Source: Streptomyces showdoensis (GTDB lineage Bacteria > Actinomycetota > Actinomycetes > Streptomycetales > Streptomycetaceae). From it: 64,000 nucleotides of DNA. Position numbers and translations under genes: made by a program. The notes under the pieces are model-generated. The model was not told the origin of the DNA, did no database searches, and saw only the letters and a program-made list of their open reading frames with translations. The stretch lies in NCBI RefSeq assembly GCF_039535475.1, contig NZ_BAAAXG010000012.1, positions 372,001 through 436,000 on the forward strand, in the 5' to 3' direction. This document shows positions 25,243 through 34,004 of this stretch, piece by piece; the first letter of the stretch is position 1; each line of letters opens with the position of its first letter.

Positions 25243-26339
25243 GTGTGAGTACCGGAACTAGAGGAGAAACCGTGCCGACTGTGCCCCCGGGGAATCCGGC
25301 GGTCGACACCGCGGACGTCGCCGCACTGCTGGAACGGGGCCGCGCCCTGTCCACGCCCGTCATGCGGGCGGCCGTCGACCGCCTCGCGCCGCCCATGGAC
25401 ACCGTGGCCGCGTACCACTTCGGCTGGATCGACGCCCACGGCAACCCGGCCGAGGGCGACAGCGGCAAGGCCGTCCGCCCCGCGCTGGCCCTGATCTCCG
25501 CCGAGGCCGCGGGCGCCGCCCCCGAGGTCGGCATCCCCGGCGCCGTCGCCGTGGAGCTCGTGCACAACTTCTCGCTGCTCCACGACGACCTGATGGACGG
25601 CGACGAGCAGCGCAGGCACCGCGACACGGTGTGGAAGGTGCACGGCCCCGCCCAGGCCATCCTGGTCGGCGACGCCCTCTTCGCCCTCGCCAACGAACTG
25701 CTCCTCGAACTCGGCACCGTCGAGGCCGGCCGGGCCACCCGCCGGCTGACCACGGCCACCCGCAAGCTCATCGACGGGCAGGCCCAGGACATCTCGTACG
25801 AGCACCGCGAGCGGGTCACCGTCGAGGAGTGCCTGGAGATGGAGGGCAACAAGACCGGCGCCCTGCTCGCCTGCGCCGTCTCCATCGGCGCCGTCCTCGG
25901 CGGCGCGGACGACCGCACCGCCGACAAGCTGGAGGAGTACGGCTACCACCTCGGCCTCGCCTTCCAGGCCGTCGACGACCTGCTCGGCATCTGGGGCGAC
26001 CCGGAGTCCACCGGCAAGCAGACCTGGTCCGACCTGCGCCAGCGGAAGAAGTCCCTGCCGGTCGTCGCCGCCCTCGCGGCCGGCGGCCCCGCCTCCGAGC
26101 GGCTCGGCGAACTGCTCGCCGCCGACGCCAAGAGCAGCGACTTCGACAGCTTCTCCGAGGAGGAGTTCGCCACCCGCGCCGCCCTCATCGAGGAGGCCGG
26201 CGGGCGTGAGTGGACCTCCCAGGAGGCCCGCCGCCAGCACGCGATCGCCATCCGGGCCCTGCACGACGTGGAGCTGCCCGCCCACGTCCGTTCCCAGCTC
26301 ACGGCGCTGGCCGATTTCGTCGTCGTCCGGAAGAGATGA
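25239..26339 (+). CDS. Polyprenyl synthetase family protein
   Basis: 366 residues, all-helical trans-prenyltransferase: first Asp-rich motif LLHDDLMDGDEQRRHR, GKAVRPAL before it, and second motif FQAVDDLLGIWGDPE, which has Gly where many enzymes have the last Asp. In this operon it probably makes farnesyl diphosphate for HpnD. Two starts compete: ATG at 25239, coupled to hpnE, and GTG at 25272, which has GAGGAG at ideal spacing. The longer form adds 11 residues. A 128-bp gap to shc follows, long for this operon. Confidence 0.93.
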   Translation: MSVSTGTRGETVPTVPPGNPAVDTADVAALLERGRALSTPVMRAAVDRLAPPMDTVAAYHFGWIDAHGNPAEGDSGKAVRPALALISAEAAGAAPEVGIPGAVAVELVHNFSLLHDDLMDGDEQRRHRDTVWKVHGPAQAILVGDALFALANELLLELGTVEAGRATRRLTTATRKLIDGQAQDISYEHRERVTVEECLEMEGNKTGALLACAVSIGAVLGGADDRTADKLEEYGYHLGLAFQAVDDLLGIWGDPESTGKQTWSDLRQRKKSLPVVAALAAGGPASERLGELLAADAKSSDFDSFSEEEFATRAALIEEAGGREWTSQEARRQHAIAIRALHDVELPAHVRSQLTALADFVVVRKR

Positions 26340-26467
26340 TCACCATCACTCTGATATGAGTGCGCAGTCGCCGGCCGGTGCCTCCCGGCACCAGCCGACG
26401 GCAGACCCGAAGAAGCAGATCAACGCGGAAGTACGCCGAAGTACACCGACTGCACGAAGGGGAAGCC

Positions 26468-28463
26468 ATGACAGCGACGACCGACGGAAGCGCCGGGGCC
26501 GTGGGCCCCCGGGCAGCCGCGGCCAGCGACACCTCAGACCGCACCGACCGTGGGGGAGCGACCCTCGAAGCCTCCGCCGCCGAGGCCGCGGAACGCTCCG
26601 TACGGCACCTCCTCGGCCGCCAGGACCCCGAGGGCTGGTGGAAGGGCGACCTGGAGACCAACGTCACCATGGACGCCGAAGACCTCCTGCTGCGCCAGTT
26701 CCTCGGCATCCTGGACCCGGAGACCACCCGCGCCGCCGCCCTCTTCATCCGGGGCGAGCAGCGTGAGGACGGCACCTGGAGCACCTTCTACGGCGGGCCG
26801 GGCGAGCTCTCCGTCACCATCGAGGCCTACGTCGCCCTGCGACTGGCCGGAGACCTCCCCGACGCCCCGCACATGGCGCGCGCCGCCGCCTGGATCCGGG
26901 ACCGGGGCGGCATCGCCGCGGCCCGGGTCTTCACCCGGATCTGGCTCGCCCTGTTCGGCTGGTGGCGCTGGGAGGACCTGCCCGAGCTGCCGCCCGAGCT
27001 GATCTTCCTGCCCTCGTGGTTCCCGCTCAACATCTACGACTTCGGCTGCTGGGCCCGGCAGACGATCGTGCCGCTCACCGTCGTCTCGGCCAAGCGCCCG
27101 GTGCGGCCCGCGCCCTTCCCGCTGGACGAGCTGCACACCGACCCGGCCCGGCCGAACCCGGCGAAACGTCTCGCTTCCGTGGCCAGTTGGGACGGCTTCT
27201 TCCAGCGGGTCGACAAGGGGCTGCACCTCTACCGCAAGATCGCCCCCGCGCCGGCTGCGGAAGACCGCCATGGACGTCGCCGCCCGCTGGATCATCGAGC
27301 GGCAGGAGAACGACGGCTGCTGGGGCGGCATCCAGCCGCCGGCCGTCTACTCGGTGATCGCCCTCCACCTCCTCGGCTACCACCTGGACCACCCCGTCAT
27401 GCGGGCCGGGCTGGAGTCCCTCGACCGGTTCGCGGTCTGGCGCGAGGACGGCGCCCGGATGATCGAGGCCTGCCAGTCGCCGGTCTGGGACACCTGTCTG
27501 GCCACCATCGCCCTCGCCGACGCCGGGGTCCGCCCCGACGACCCGGCGCTGGTCAAGGCGGCCGACTGGATGCTCGGCGAGGAGATCGTGCGCACCGGCG
27601 ACTGGGCGGTGCGGCGGCCCGGACTCCCGCCGGGCGGCTGGGCGTTCGAGTTCCACAACGACAACTACCCGGACATCGACGACACCGCCGAGGTGATCCT
27701 CGCGCTGCGCCGGGTGAAGCACCCCGATCCGGAGCGGCTGGACGCGGCCGTCGCCCGCGCCGCCCGCTGGACCGGCGGCATGCAGTCGAAGAACGGGGCC
27801 TGGGGCGCCTTCGACGCCGACAACACCAGCCCCTTCCCCAACCGGCTGCCGTTCTGCGACTTCGGCGAGGTCATCGACCCGCCCTCCGCCGACGTCACCG
27901 CCCACGTGGTGGAGATGCTGGCGTACGAGGGCAAGGCCGGGCATCCGCGCACCCGCCGCGGCATCGAGTGGCTGCTCGCCGAACAGGAGCCGGGCGGCGC
28001 CTGGTTCGGCCGCTGGGGCGTCAACTACGTCTACGGCACGGGCTCGGTGGTGCCCGCCCTGACCGCCGCCGGGCTGCCCGTCGGCCACCCGGCGATCCGG
28101 CGGGCCGTCGCCTGGCTGGAGTCCGTCCAGAACGAGGACGGCGGCTGGGGCGAGGACCTGCGCTCCTACACCGAGCGCCAGTGGATCGGCCACGGCACCT
28201 CCACCGCCTCGCAGACCGCCTGGGCGCTGATCGCCCTGCTCGCGGCGGGCGAACGGGAGTCGGAGGCGGTCCGGCGGGGCGTCGCCTGGCTGGTCGGGAC
28301 CCAGAGGGAGGACGGCTCCTGGGACGAGCCGTACTTCACCGGTACGGGTTTCCCCTGGGACTTCTCCATCAACTACCACCTGTACCGGCAGGTCTTCCCG
28401 CTCACGGCGCTCGGCCGGTACGTGCACGGGGAGCCGGTGCTGCACGGCCCCGGGGGCGCCTGA
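26468..28463 (+). pseudogene. shc: Squalene-hopene cyclase, reading frame broken by +1 in a C run
   Basis: The cyclase starts at ATG 26468 (GAAGGGGAA upstream) and reads correctly for about 260 residues through KGLHLYRKIAP. It then loses frame at the CCCCC run at 27243-27247. Removing one C restores IAPRRLRKTAMDVAARW and the rest in the third frame to TGA at 28463, giving about 665 residues, the normal family size. The catalytic DxDDTA (DIDDTA, 27672-27689) and QW-type repeats (GGWAFEF, GAWGAFD, GGAWFGR) are intact. As written, ribosomes would run in the wrong frame without meeting a stop until the hpnG stop. SHC is an integral monotopic membrane enzyme that makes hopene. Read error is the leading explanation. 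Confidence 0.9.
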
Positions 28464-29179
28464 TGGCCCGGGACCCCGGCGGAGCCGCCGGATCCGGCAG
28501 CCCCGGTGGCCCCGGCAGCCCCGGTGTCCGCGGCGCGCCGGCCGCCGTGCCGCCGCTGCTCATCGCCTGCGCGCTCGGCATCGAGCAGCTGGCGCTGCGC
28601 AGCGGCGCGCGCGGGGAGCGGGCCGGGGCGCCCGCGCCGCTGACGGTGGTGCGGACCGGGATGGGCCCCGCGCACGCGCGCCGGACCGTCTCCCGGGCCC
28701 TGGAGCGCGAGGCCTGGCGGGACGCGGCCGTCATCGCCTCCGGCTTCTGCGCGGGGCTCGAACCAGGGATGCACCCCGGCGACCTCGTCGTCGCCGACGA
28801 GACCCGCGGCCCCGACGGGGTCACCCCCTGCACGGGCACCGAGCTGCTGGTGAAGGCGCTCGCCCGGGCGGTGCCGGGGCGAGCCGTCCACACCGGCCCG
28901 CTGACCGGCTCCGACCACGTGGTGCGCGGCCCCGAGCGGGCCGAGCTGCGGGCCGGCGGGGCGGTCGCCGTCGACATGGAGTCCGCCGCCACCCTGCGTA
29001 CGGCGGTGGCGGCCGGTCCCCGCCCGGTTGCGGCCGTACGGGTGGTCGTGGACGCTCCAGAACATGAACTGGTCCGGATCGGCACGGTACGCGGTGGAAT
29101 ATCGGCTTTCCGCGTTCTTCGTGCCGTCCTTCCCGCATTCTTCGAATGGCACCGTTCTTTGCTGCTCCCCAGGAGGTGA
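28463..29179 (+). CDS. hpnG: Hopanoid nucleosidase/phosphorylase HpnG
   Basis: 238 residues of the purine-nucleoside-phosphorylase superfamily: after a Gly/Pro-rich 30-residue head come PPLLIACALGIEQLAL, GMGPAHARRTV (phosphate/ribose loop) and AVAVDMESAATLRTA with the conserved DMES. HpnG removes adenine from adenosylhopane to give ribosylhopane or its phosphate. ATG at 28463 overlaps the shc stop (TGATG). Its frame is the same one that remains open through the broken shc gene. AGGAGGTGA at its end is the ribosome site for hpnH. Confidence 0.9.
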   Translation: MARDPGGAAGSGSPGGPGSPGVRGAPAAVPPLLIACALGIEQLALRSGARGERAGAPAPLTVVRTGMGPAHARRTVSRALEREAWRDAAVIASGFCAGLEPGMHPGDLVVADETRGPDGVTPCTGTELLVKALARAVPGRAVHTGPLTGSDHVVRGPERAELRAGGAVAVDMESAATLRTAVAAGPRPVAAVRVVVDAPEHELVRIGTVRGGISAFRVLRAVLPAFFEWHRSLLLPRR

Positions 29180-29186
29180 GCGAGTT

Positions 29187-30209
29187 ATGGCCATGCCGCT
29201 CCGTCAGTCCATCCGGGTCGGGACCTACCTCTTCGAACAGAAGCTCCGCAAGCGGGACAAGTTCCCGCTGATCGTCGAGCTGGAGCCGCTGTTCGCCTGC
29301 AACCTCAAGTGCGAGGGCTGCGGCAAGATCCAGCACCCGGCGGGCGTGCTCAAGCAGCGCATGCCGGTCGCCCAGGCCGTCGGGGCCGTCCTGGAGTCCG
29401 GGGCGCCGATGGTCTCCATCGCCGGCGGCGAGCCGCTGATGCACCCCCAGATCCACGAGATCGTGCGCCAGCTGGTGGCCAAGCGCAAGTACGTCTTCCT
29501 CTGCACCAACGCGATGCTGCTGCGCAAGAAGCTGGAGAACTTCACCCCCTCCCCGTACTTCGCCTTCGCCGTCCACATCGACGGACTGCGCGAACGGCAC
29601 GACGAATCGGTCGCCAAGGAGGGCGTGTTCGACGAGGCGGTGGCGGCGATCAAGGAGGCCAAGCGGCGCGGCTTCCGGGTCACCACCAATTCGACCTTCT
29701 TCAACACCGACACCCCCCAGACGATCATCGAGGTGCTGAACTTCCTCAACGACGACCTCCAGGTCGACGAGATGATGATCTCGCCCGCATACGCCTACGA
29801 AAAGGCCCCCGACCAGGAGCACTTCCTCGGCGTCGAGCAGACCAGGGAACTCTTCAAGAAGGCCTTCGCAGGCGGAAACCGGCGTCGTTGGCGGCTCAAC
29901 CACTCGCCGCTCTTCCTCGATTTCCTGGAAGGCAAGGCCGATTTCCCCTGCACCGCGTGGGCGATCCCGAACTACTCCCTCTTCGGGTGGCAGCGCCCCT
30001 GCTATCTGATGAGCGACGGCTACGTCCCCACGTACCGCGAGCTCATCGAGGAGACCGACTGGGACAAGTACGGCCGCGGCAAGGACCCGCGCTGCGCCAA
30101 CTGCATGGCGCACTGCGGCTACGAGCCCACCGCCGTCCTCGCCACCATGGGCTCGCTCAAGGAGTCCCTGCGCGCGGTCCGGGAGACGGTCCACGGGAAC
30201 AACGGGTGA
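29187..30209 (+). CDS. hpnH: Adenosyl-hopene transferase HpnH (radical SAM)
   Basis: 340 residues. The radical SAM cluster motif is CNLKCEGC (Cys 38, 42, 45), followed by SIAGGEPLMHP and later VTTNSTFFN. The C-terminal CANCMAHCGYEP adds four Cys/His and may hold a second cluster. HpnH adds the 5'-deoxyadenosyl radical to hopene, giving adenosylhopane, the first step of side-chain extension. The ribosome site AGGAGGTGAG at 29171-29180 is near-perfect and six bases from the ATG. Only seven bases separate its stop from the aminotransferase start. Confidence 0.95.
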   Translation: MAMPLRQSIRVGTYLFEQKLRKRDKFPLIVELEPLFACNLKCEGCGKIQHPAGVLKQRMPVAQAVGAVLESGAPMVSIAGGEPLMHPQIHEIVRQLVAKRKYVFLCTNAMLLRKKLENFTPSPYFAFAVHIDGLRERHDESVAKEGVFDEAVAAIKEAKRRGFRVTTNSTFFNTDTPQTIIEVLNFLNDDLQVDEMMISPAYAYEKAPDQEHFLGVEQTRELFKKAFAGGNRRRWRLNHSPLFLDFLEGKADFPCTAWAIPNYSLFGWQRPCYLMSDGYVPTYRELIEETDWDKYGRGKDPRCANCMAHCGYEPTAVLATMGSLKESLRAVRETVHGNNG

Positions 30210-30216
30210 GCCGGCC

Positions 30217-31656
30217 GTGACGGGCGGGACGGGCGAGCCCGGAGGACCGGGCGCTACCGGCGGAGCGGCCGGGGCCGGCGGCTTCGACCTGCGGGCGCTG
30301 CTCGCCGAGCGCGGGGGCGAGCGGTACGAGCTGCACGCCCGGTACCTCAACCACCAGCTCCCGCGCATGCTCCACACCATCGGCTTCGACAAGGTGTACG
30401 AGCGGGCCGAGGGCGCCCACTTCTGGGACGCGGACGGGGCGGACCACCTCGACATGCTCGCCGGCTTCGGCGTCATGGGCCTGGGCCGGCACCACCCGGT
30501 CGTCCGCAAGGCGCTGCACGACGTCCTCGACGCCGGGCTCGCCGACCTCACCCGCTTCGACTGCCAGCCGCTGCCCGGACTGCTCGCCGAGCGGCTGCTG
30601 GCCCACAGCCCCCACCTCGACCGGGTCTTCTTCGGCAACAGCGGCACCGAGGCCGTGGAGACCGCCCTCAAGTTCGCCCGTCACGCCACCGGGCGGCCGA
30701 GGGTCGTCTACTGCTCCCACGCCTTCCACGGGCTCACCGCCGGCTCGCTCTCCGTCAACGGCGAGAAGGGCTTCCGGGACGGCTTCGCCCCGCTGCTGCC
30801 CGACACGGAGATCGCGCTCGGCGACCTGGACGCGCTGGAGCGGGAGCTGCGCAGGGGGGACGTCGCCGCCTTCGTCGTGGAGCCGATCCAGGGCAAGGGC
30901 GTGCACGCGGCCCCGCCGGGCTTCCTGCGCGCCGCCCAGGAGCTGCTGCACCGGCACGGCGCGCTGCTCATCGTCGACGAGGTGCAGACCGGCCTCGGCC
31001 GGACCGGCGACTTCTACGCCTACCAGCACGAGGAGGGCGTCGAGCCGGACCTGGTCTGCGTCGCCAAGGCGCTCTCCGGCGGCTACGTGCCGGTCGGCGC
31101 CACGCTCGGCAAGGACTGGATCTTCAAGAAGGTCTACTCGTCGATGGACCGGGTCCTGGTCCACTCGGCCAGCTTCGGCTCGAACGCGCAGGCGATGGCC
31201 GCCGGGCTCGCCGTGCTCTCGGTGATGGAGTCCGAGGACACGGTCGCCCACGTACGGCGGATCGGCGACCTGCTGGCCGGCCGGCTGCGCGAGCTCGTGC
31301 CGCGCTACGAGCTGCTGAAGGAGATCCGGGGCCGCGGGCTGATGATCGGCATCGAGTTCGGCCGGCCGTCCTCGCTGGGCCTGCGCAGCCGCTGGACGAT
31401 GCTCCAGGCCGCCCGCAAGGGCCTCTTCGCCCAGATGGTCGTGGTGCCGCTGCTCCAGCGCCACCGGATCCTCACCCAGGTCTCGGGGGACCATCTGGAA
31501 GTGATCAAGCTGATCCCGCCGCTGATCATCGACGAGGCGGACGTGGACCGCTTCGTGACCGCCTTCACGGCGGTGATGGACGACGCCCACGGGGGTGGCG
31601 GGCTGATGTGGGACTTCGGGAAGACGCTGGTCAAGCAGGCGGTCGCACAGCGCTGA
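30217..31656 (+). CDS. Class III aminotransferase of the hopanoid operon (HpnO-like)
   Basis: 479 residues of PLP fold type I: FFGNSGTEAVETALKFAR (PLP phosphate), LIVDEVQTGLGRTG (Asp to the PLP ring), and CVAKALSGGYVPVGA with the Schiff-base Lys. The head is Gly-rich and low-complexity. In hopanoid loci this enzyme is thought to convert ribosylhopane to aminobacteriohopanetriol. GTG at 30217 follows hpnH closely. In the S. coelicolor locus as I recall it, ispG and dxs lie between these genes; here they do not. No hairpin terminator is obvious downstream before the XRE operator. Confidence 0.9.
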   Translation: MTGGTGEPGGPGATGGAAGAGGFDLRALLAERGGERYELHARYLNHQLPRMLHTIGFDKVYERAEGAHFWDADGADHLDMLAGFGVMGLGRHHPVVRKALHDVLDAGLADLTRFDCQPLPGLLAERLLAHSPHLDRVFFGNSGTEAVETALKFARHATGRPRVVYCSHAFHGLTAGSLSVNGEKGFRDGFAPLLPDTEIALGDLDALERELRRGDVAAFVVEPIQGKGVHAAPPGFLRAAQELLHRHGALLIVDEVQTGLGRTGDFYAYQHEEGVEPDLVCVAKALSGGYVPVGATLGKDWIFKKVYSSMDRVLVHSASFGSNAQAMAAGLAVLSVMESEDTVAHVRRIGDLLAGRLRELVPRYELLKEIRGRGLMIGIEFGRPSSLGLRSRWTMLQAARKGLFAQMVVVPLLQRHRILTQVSGDHLEVIKLIPPLIIDEADVDRFVTAFTAVMDDAHGGGGLMWDFGKTLVKQAVAQR

Positions 31657-31689
31657 CCGCACGGAGACCGGCCCGGACCCGAGGTCTTT

Positions 31690-31722
31690 TGCCTCTGGGG
31701 CAATAAACTTGCCTCAGAGGCA
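31690..31722. promoter_or_regulatory. Two tandem palindromic operators upstream of the XRE gene
   Basis: A perfect 13-bp palindrome TGCCTCAGAGGCA (31710-31722) and a near copy TGCCTCTGGGGCA (31690-31702), centred 20 bp apart, so on the same DNA face. Together they also form a 14-bp inverted repeat with a 5-bp spacer. They end about 20 bp before the XRE-cupin start, fitting autoregulation. Confidence 0.65.
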
Positions 31723-31743
31723 CGATCCTGGCGGAATGGACGC

Positions 31744-32397
31744 ATGGACCACGTCCCCGGGGAGACCTCCCCGGCCCCTGCCGCCCACGACGCCACCGGC
31801 GCCGACGGCCCCGGCGTCCTGCCGGACGTCGCCCCGCAGCTGCGGGCCCTGCGCCGCCGCCGGGGGCTCACCCTGGAGGCCGCCGCCCAGCGCGCCGGTC
31901 TCTCCCCGGCCCACCTGTCCCGGCTGGAGACGGGGAACCGGCAGCCCTCGCTGCCGATGCTGCTCGCCCTGTCCCGTATCTACGGTACGACGGTCTCCGA
32001 GCTCCTGGGCGAGATCCCGCCCGAGCGCGACCCGGTCGTCCGGGCCGGACGCTCCGAGCCGGTCGAGGCGGACGGCTGGATCTACCGCCAGGCCGGCGGC
32101 GCCGGGCGCGCCCTGCAGTGCCTGCGCGTGCACGTCCCCTACGCCACCCGCGCCGACATCGTGCGGGTCCACCCCGGCGAGGAGTGGATCCACGTCCTGG
32201 AGGGCCGGGTCCGGCTCGCCCTCGGCGACGCGGTGCACGTCCTCGATCCCGGGGACAGCGCGCACTTCGACTCGCTCACCCCGCACCGGATCGGCGCCGC
32301 CACCCGCTCCGGGGCCGAGCTGCTCTTCGTCCACACCCTGATGCAGAGTCCCGTCGCCGAGCTGTGCCTCGGCGACGGGACCCCGCACCGGCGCTGA
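31744..32397 (+). CDS. XRE family regulator with C-terminal cupin domain
   Basis: 217 residues. An HTH_3 domain (about 29-85: LRALRRRRGLTLEAAAQRAGLSPAHLSRLETGNRQP) is followed by a cupin-2 beta barrel (about 130-205: VHPGEEWIHVLEGRVRLALGD and HVLDPGDSAHFDS). Proteins of this build regulate transport or catabolic genes in response to a small molecule bound in the cupin. ATG at 31744. Two palindromes sit directly upstream. It is followed 33 bp later by a small membrane protein gene, the pair being conserved after hopanoid loci in Streptomyces as I recall. Confidence 0.92.
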   Translation: MDHVPGETSPAPAAHDATGADGPGVLPDVAPQLRALRRRRGLTLEAAAQRAGLSPAHLSRLETGNRQPSLPMLLALSRIYGTTVSELLGEIPPERDPVVRAGRSEPVEADGWIYRQAGGAGRALQCLRVHVPYATRADIVRVHPGEEWIHVLEGRVRLALGDAVHVLDPGDSAHFDSLTPHRIGAATRSGAELLFVHTLMQSPVAELCLGDGTPHRR

Positions 32398-32430
32398 CCC
32401 TTCGAGTCTCTTTACGTGGAAAGGACCGAC

Positions 32431-32592
32431 ATGTCTGAGATTCCCGCGAATTCCGTACCGGACACCGGCGAAGAGCGCGGCGGCGGCAAGTTCCCCAAGG
32501 GTCTGGTGCTCCGTCTGTTCGCCTACCTGATCGCCGGCCACCTCTTCGCAGGCTTCCTCTACCTGCTCTTCGAGATGGGCGGCAACCGGTAG
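32431..32592 (+). CDS. Small single-pass membrane protein (DUF6126-like)
   Basis: 53 residues: an acidic, Gly-rich head (MSEIPANSVPDTGEE) and then one hydrophobic helix of about 22 residues (LVLRLFAYLIAGHLFAGFLY). GGAAAGGA lies about six bases before the ATG. It resembles the small DUF6126 membrane proteins found after XRE-cupin regulators in Streptomyces. It is probably co-transcribed with the regulator, and it is tempting to see it as the regulated output. Function unknown. Confidence 0.8.
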   Translation: MSEIPANSVPDTGEERGGGKFPKGLVLRLFAYLIAGHLFAGFLYLLFEMGGNR

Positions 32593-32632
32593 GGGCCGGC
32601 CCGGCGGGCACGGAGCCGCGGGTGGCGGTGAC

Positions 32633-32666
32633 GGGGGCGGGAGGCTCGGGCGAGCCTCCCGCCCCC
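32633..32666. terminator. Bidirectional hairpin terminator
   Basis: 16-bp perfect arms (32633-32648, 32651-32666) separated by two bases, between the convergent ends of the small membrane protein gene and the tyrosine phosphatase gene. Confidence 0.85.
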
Positions 32667-32674
32667 GCCGCGTC

Positions 32675-33472
32675 CTACGCCTCGTCGAGCAGCCGCGCGC
32701 GCAGCTGGTCCCGGGTCTCCGGGGCGAGCCGCAGGCCCTCGGACAGGTAGGCGTCCACCGAGCCCCAGGTCCCCTCGATGGTGTCGAAGGCGGCCCGCAG
32801 GTACTCCACCCGCGCGTCGAACAGCGGGCTGAGCAGCTCCATCACCTCGGGCGACATGGCGTCCGCGGCGTCGGAGCCGCGCGTCACCTTGTAGCGCCGG
32901 TGCGGCTCGTTCGACTTCACGTAGTCCGCCTCGATCGCCTCGCGCTCGACGCCGAGGGCGAGCAGCGTGATCGCGATGGACAGGCCGGCGCGGTCCTTGC
33001 CGGCGGCGCAGTGCATCAGCGCCGGGAGGCTGTCCTCGGCCATGGCGTGCAGGATGCGGCTGTGCTCGGCCGTCCGCTCCACGATCATCTTCTGGTACGA
33101 CTCGGACATCCGGGCCGCGGCCTTGCCGTCGCCCAGGATCTCGTGCAGCTGGGCCAGGTCGCCGGTGCGCACCAGCTTCCAGAACTCCTTGCCGTCGGCC
33201 GGATCGTTCAGCGGTATGTTCACGTTCGTCACGCCGGGCAGTTCGACGTCCGCCCCCTCGATGCGCACGTCGGCCTCGTTGCGGAAGTCGAAGACGGTGT
33301 GCAGGTCGAGGGTGGCCAGAAACGTCGCGTCCTCCGGCGTGGCGTGCGCCAGGTGACCGCTGCGGAAGAGGCGTCCGGCGCGCACGCTCCGGCCGTCCAC
33401 CGTCGGCAGCCCGCCGAGGTCGCGGAAGTTGCGTACGCCGGTCAGCTCGGGCTCGGTCGTCGCTTGCGTCAC
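32675..33472 (-). CDS. Tyrosine-protein phosphatase (Y_phosphatase3 family)
   Basis: 265 residues. The catalytic P loop is MHCAAGKDRAG (Cys near residue 155). The N-terminal GVRNFRDLGGLPTVDGRSVRAGRLFRSG is diagnostic of the MptpB/LipA-like branch, which can remove phosphate from Tyr, Ser/Thr and phosphoinositides. GTG at 33472 has AGGAG six bases upstream and is preferred over the longer open frame. No signal peptide. It is alone on its strand and ends at the shared hairpin. Confidence 0.92.
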   Translation of the reverse strand: MTQATTEPELTGVRNFRDLGGLPTVDGRSVRAGRLFRSGHLAHATPEDATFLATLDLHTVFDFRNEADVRIEGADVELPGVTNVNIPLNDPADGKEFWKLVRTGDLAQLHEILGDGKAAARMSESYQKMIVERTAEHSRILHAMAEDSLPALMHCAAGKDRAGLSIAITLLALGVEREAIEADYVKSNEPHRRYKVTRGSDAADAMSPEVMELLSPLFDARVEYLRAAFDTIEGTWGSVDAYLSEGLRLAPETRDQLRARLLDEA

Positions 33473-33799
33473 GGATGCTCCTGGTCTCGAGATCGGTTCC
33501 TGGGGCAATCATCCAGGTGAGGGGCCCCGAACGCATCCCCTCTGGCAGGAATGAGCAATCTGTCCGAATTACGCCCTTAGGGGTAACGCGCCCTGATACC
33601 GGGGGAGATGGGATTCGGCGCGTGAGCAGCGTCATAAACGTGACGGACCGTGGCTGATCGTCTTTCCCAAATTCCCTTCCGGAAAGGGAAATCGAGGGAC
33701 CGTCATCCACGGAGGGTGACCGCAATTCCGGCCGGAAATCGCGCCCGTGCCGCCGTCGCGAAAACAGTGGCTTGTTCGTTCCCGCCCGCCTCGTCTAGC
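33473..33799. other. Gene-free region upstream of the riboswitch
   Basis: 327 bp between the phosphatase start and the riboswitch, partly less GC-rich (33655-33700). A short imperfect hairpin (CCCTTCCGGAAAGGG, 33678-33692) is present. The promoter for the M23 gene must lie near the right end, where TCTAGC (33794-33799) could be a -10 element. Confidence 0.4.
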
Positions 33800-33995
33800 G
33801 TCGCGCTCAATCCGGACGGACCGCCTAATCCTGCCGCCGACCGGAATCCGCACACCACCCGGACAAGGCAGGAGCGGGGGACCCAGGTAGTACGCCGATC
33901 CCTCGAAGAAGGACGGCTCGGGGTGAAGTCGCGCGACCGCGCGGCCGGACATCTCCAGTCCGAACCCGACAGCTCACCTCGCAGGCGACGGAGAG
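33800..33995 (+). promoter_or_regulatory. Cyclic-di-AMP (ydaO/yuaA) riboswitch
   Basis: The 5' leader of the LysM/M23 gene carries the conserved blocks of the class in the right order: CTCAATCCGGACGG and GCCTAATCCTGCC, then GGCAGGAGCGGGGGACC leading into CAGGTAG, GGGGTGAAG, and finally GAACCCGACAGCTCACC with GCAGGCG before the ribosome site. This class controls cell-wall hydrolase genes in Streptomyces; ligand binding usually turns expression off. Boundaries are approximate. Confidence 0.85.
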
Positions 33996-34004
33996 GAATT
34001 CGTC

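Noticed and set aside
26360..29179. A 939-codon open frame covering shc and hpnG, as if a cyclase-nucleosidase fusion
   Set aside because: The middle part (about 27250-28460) has no cyclase similarity in this frame and is Arg/Gly/Pro-rich shadow sequence, while the true cyclase continues in another frame. The fusion is only a by-product of the +1 shift.
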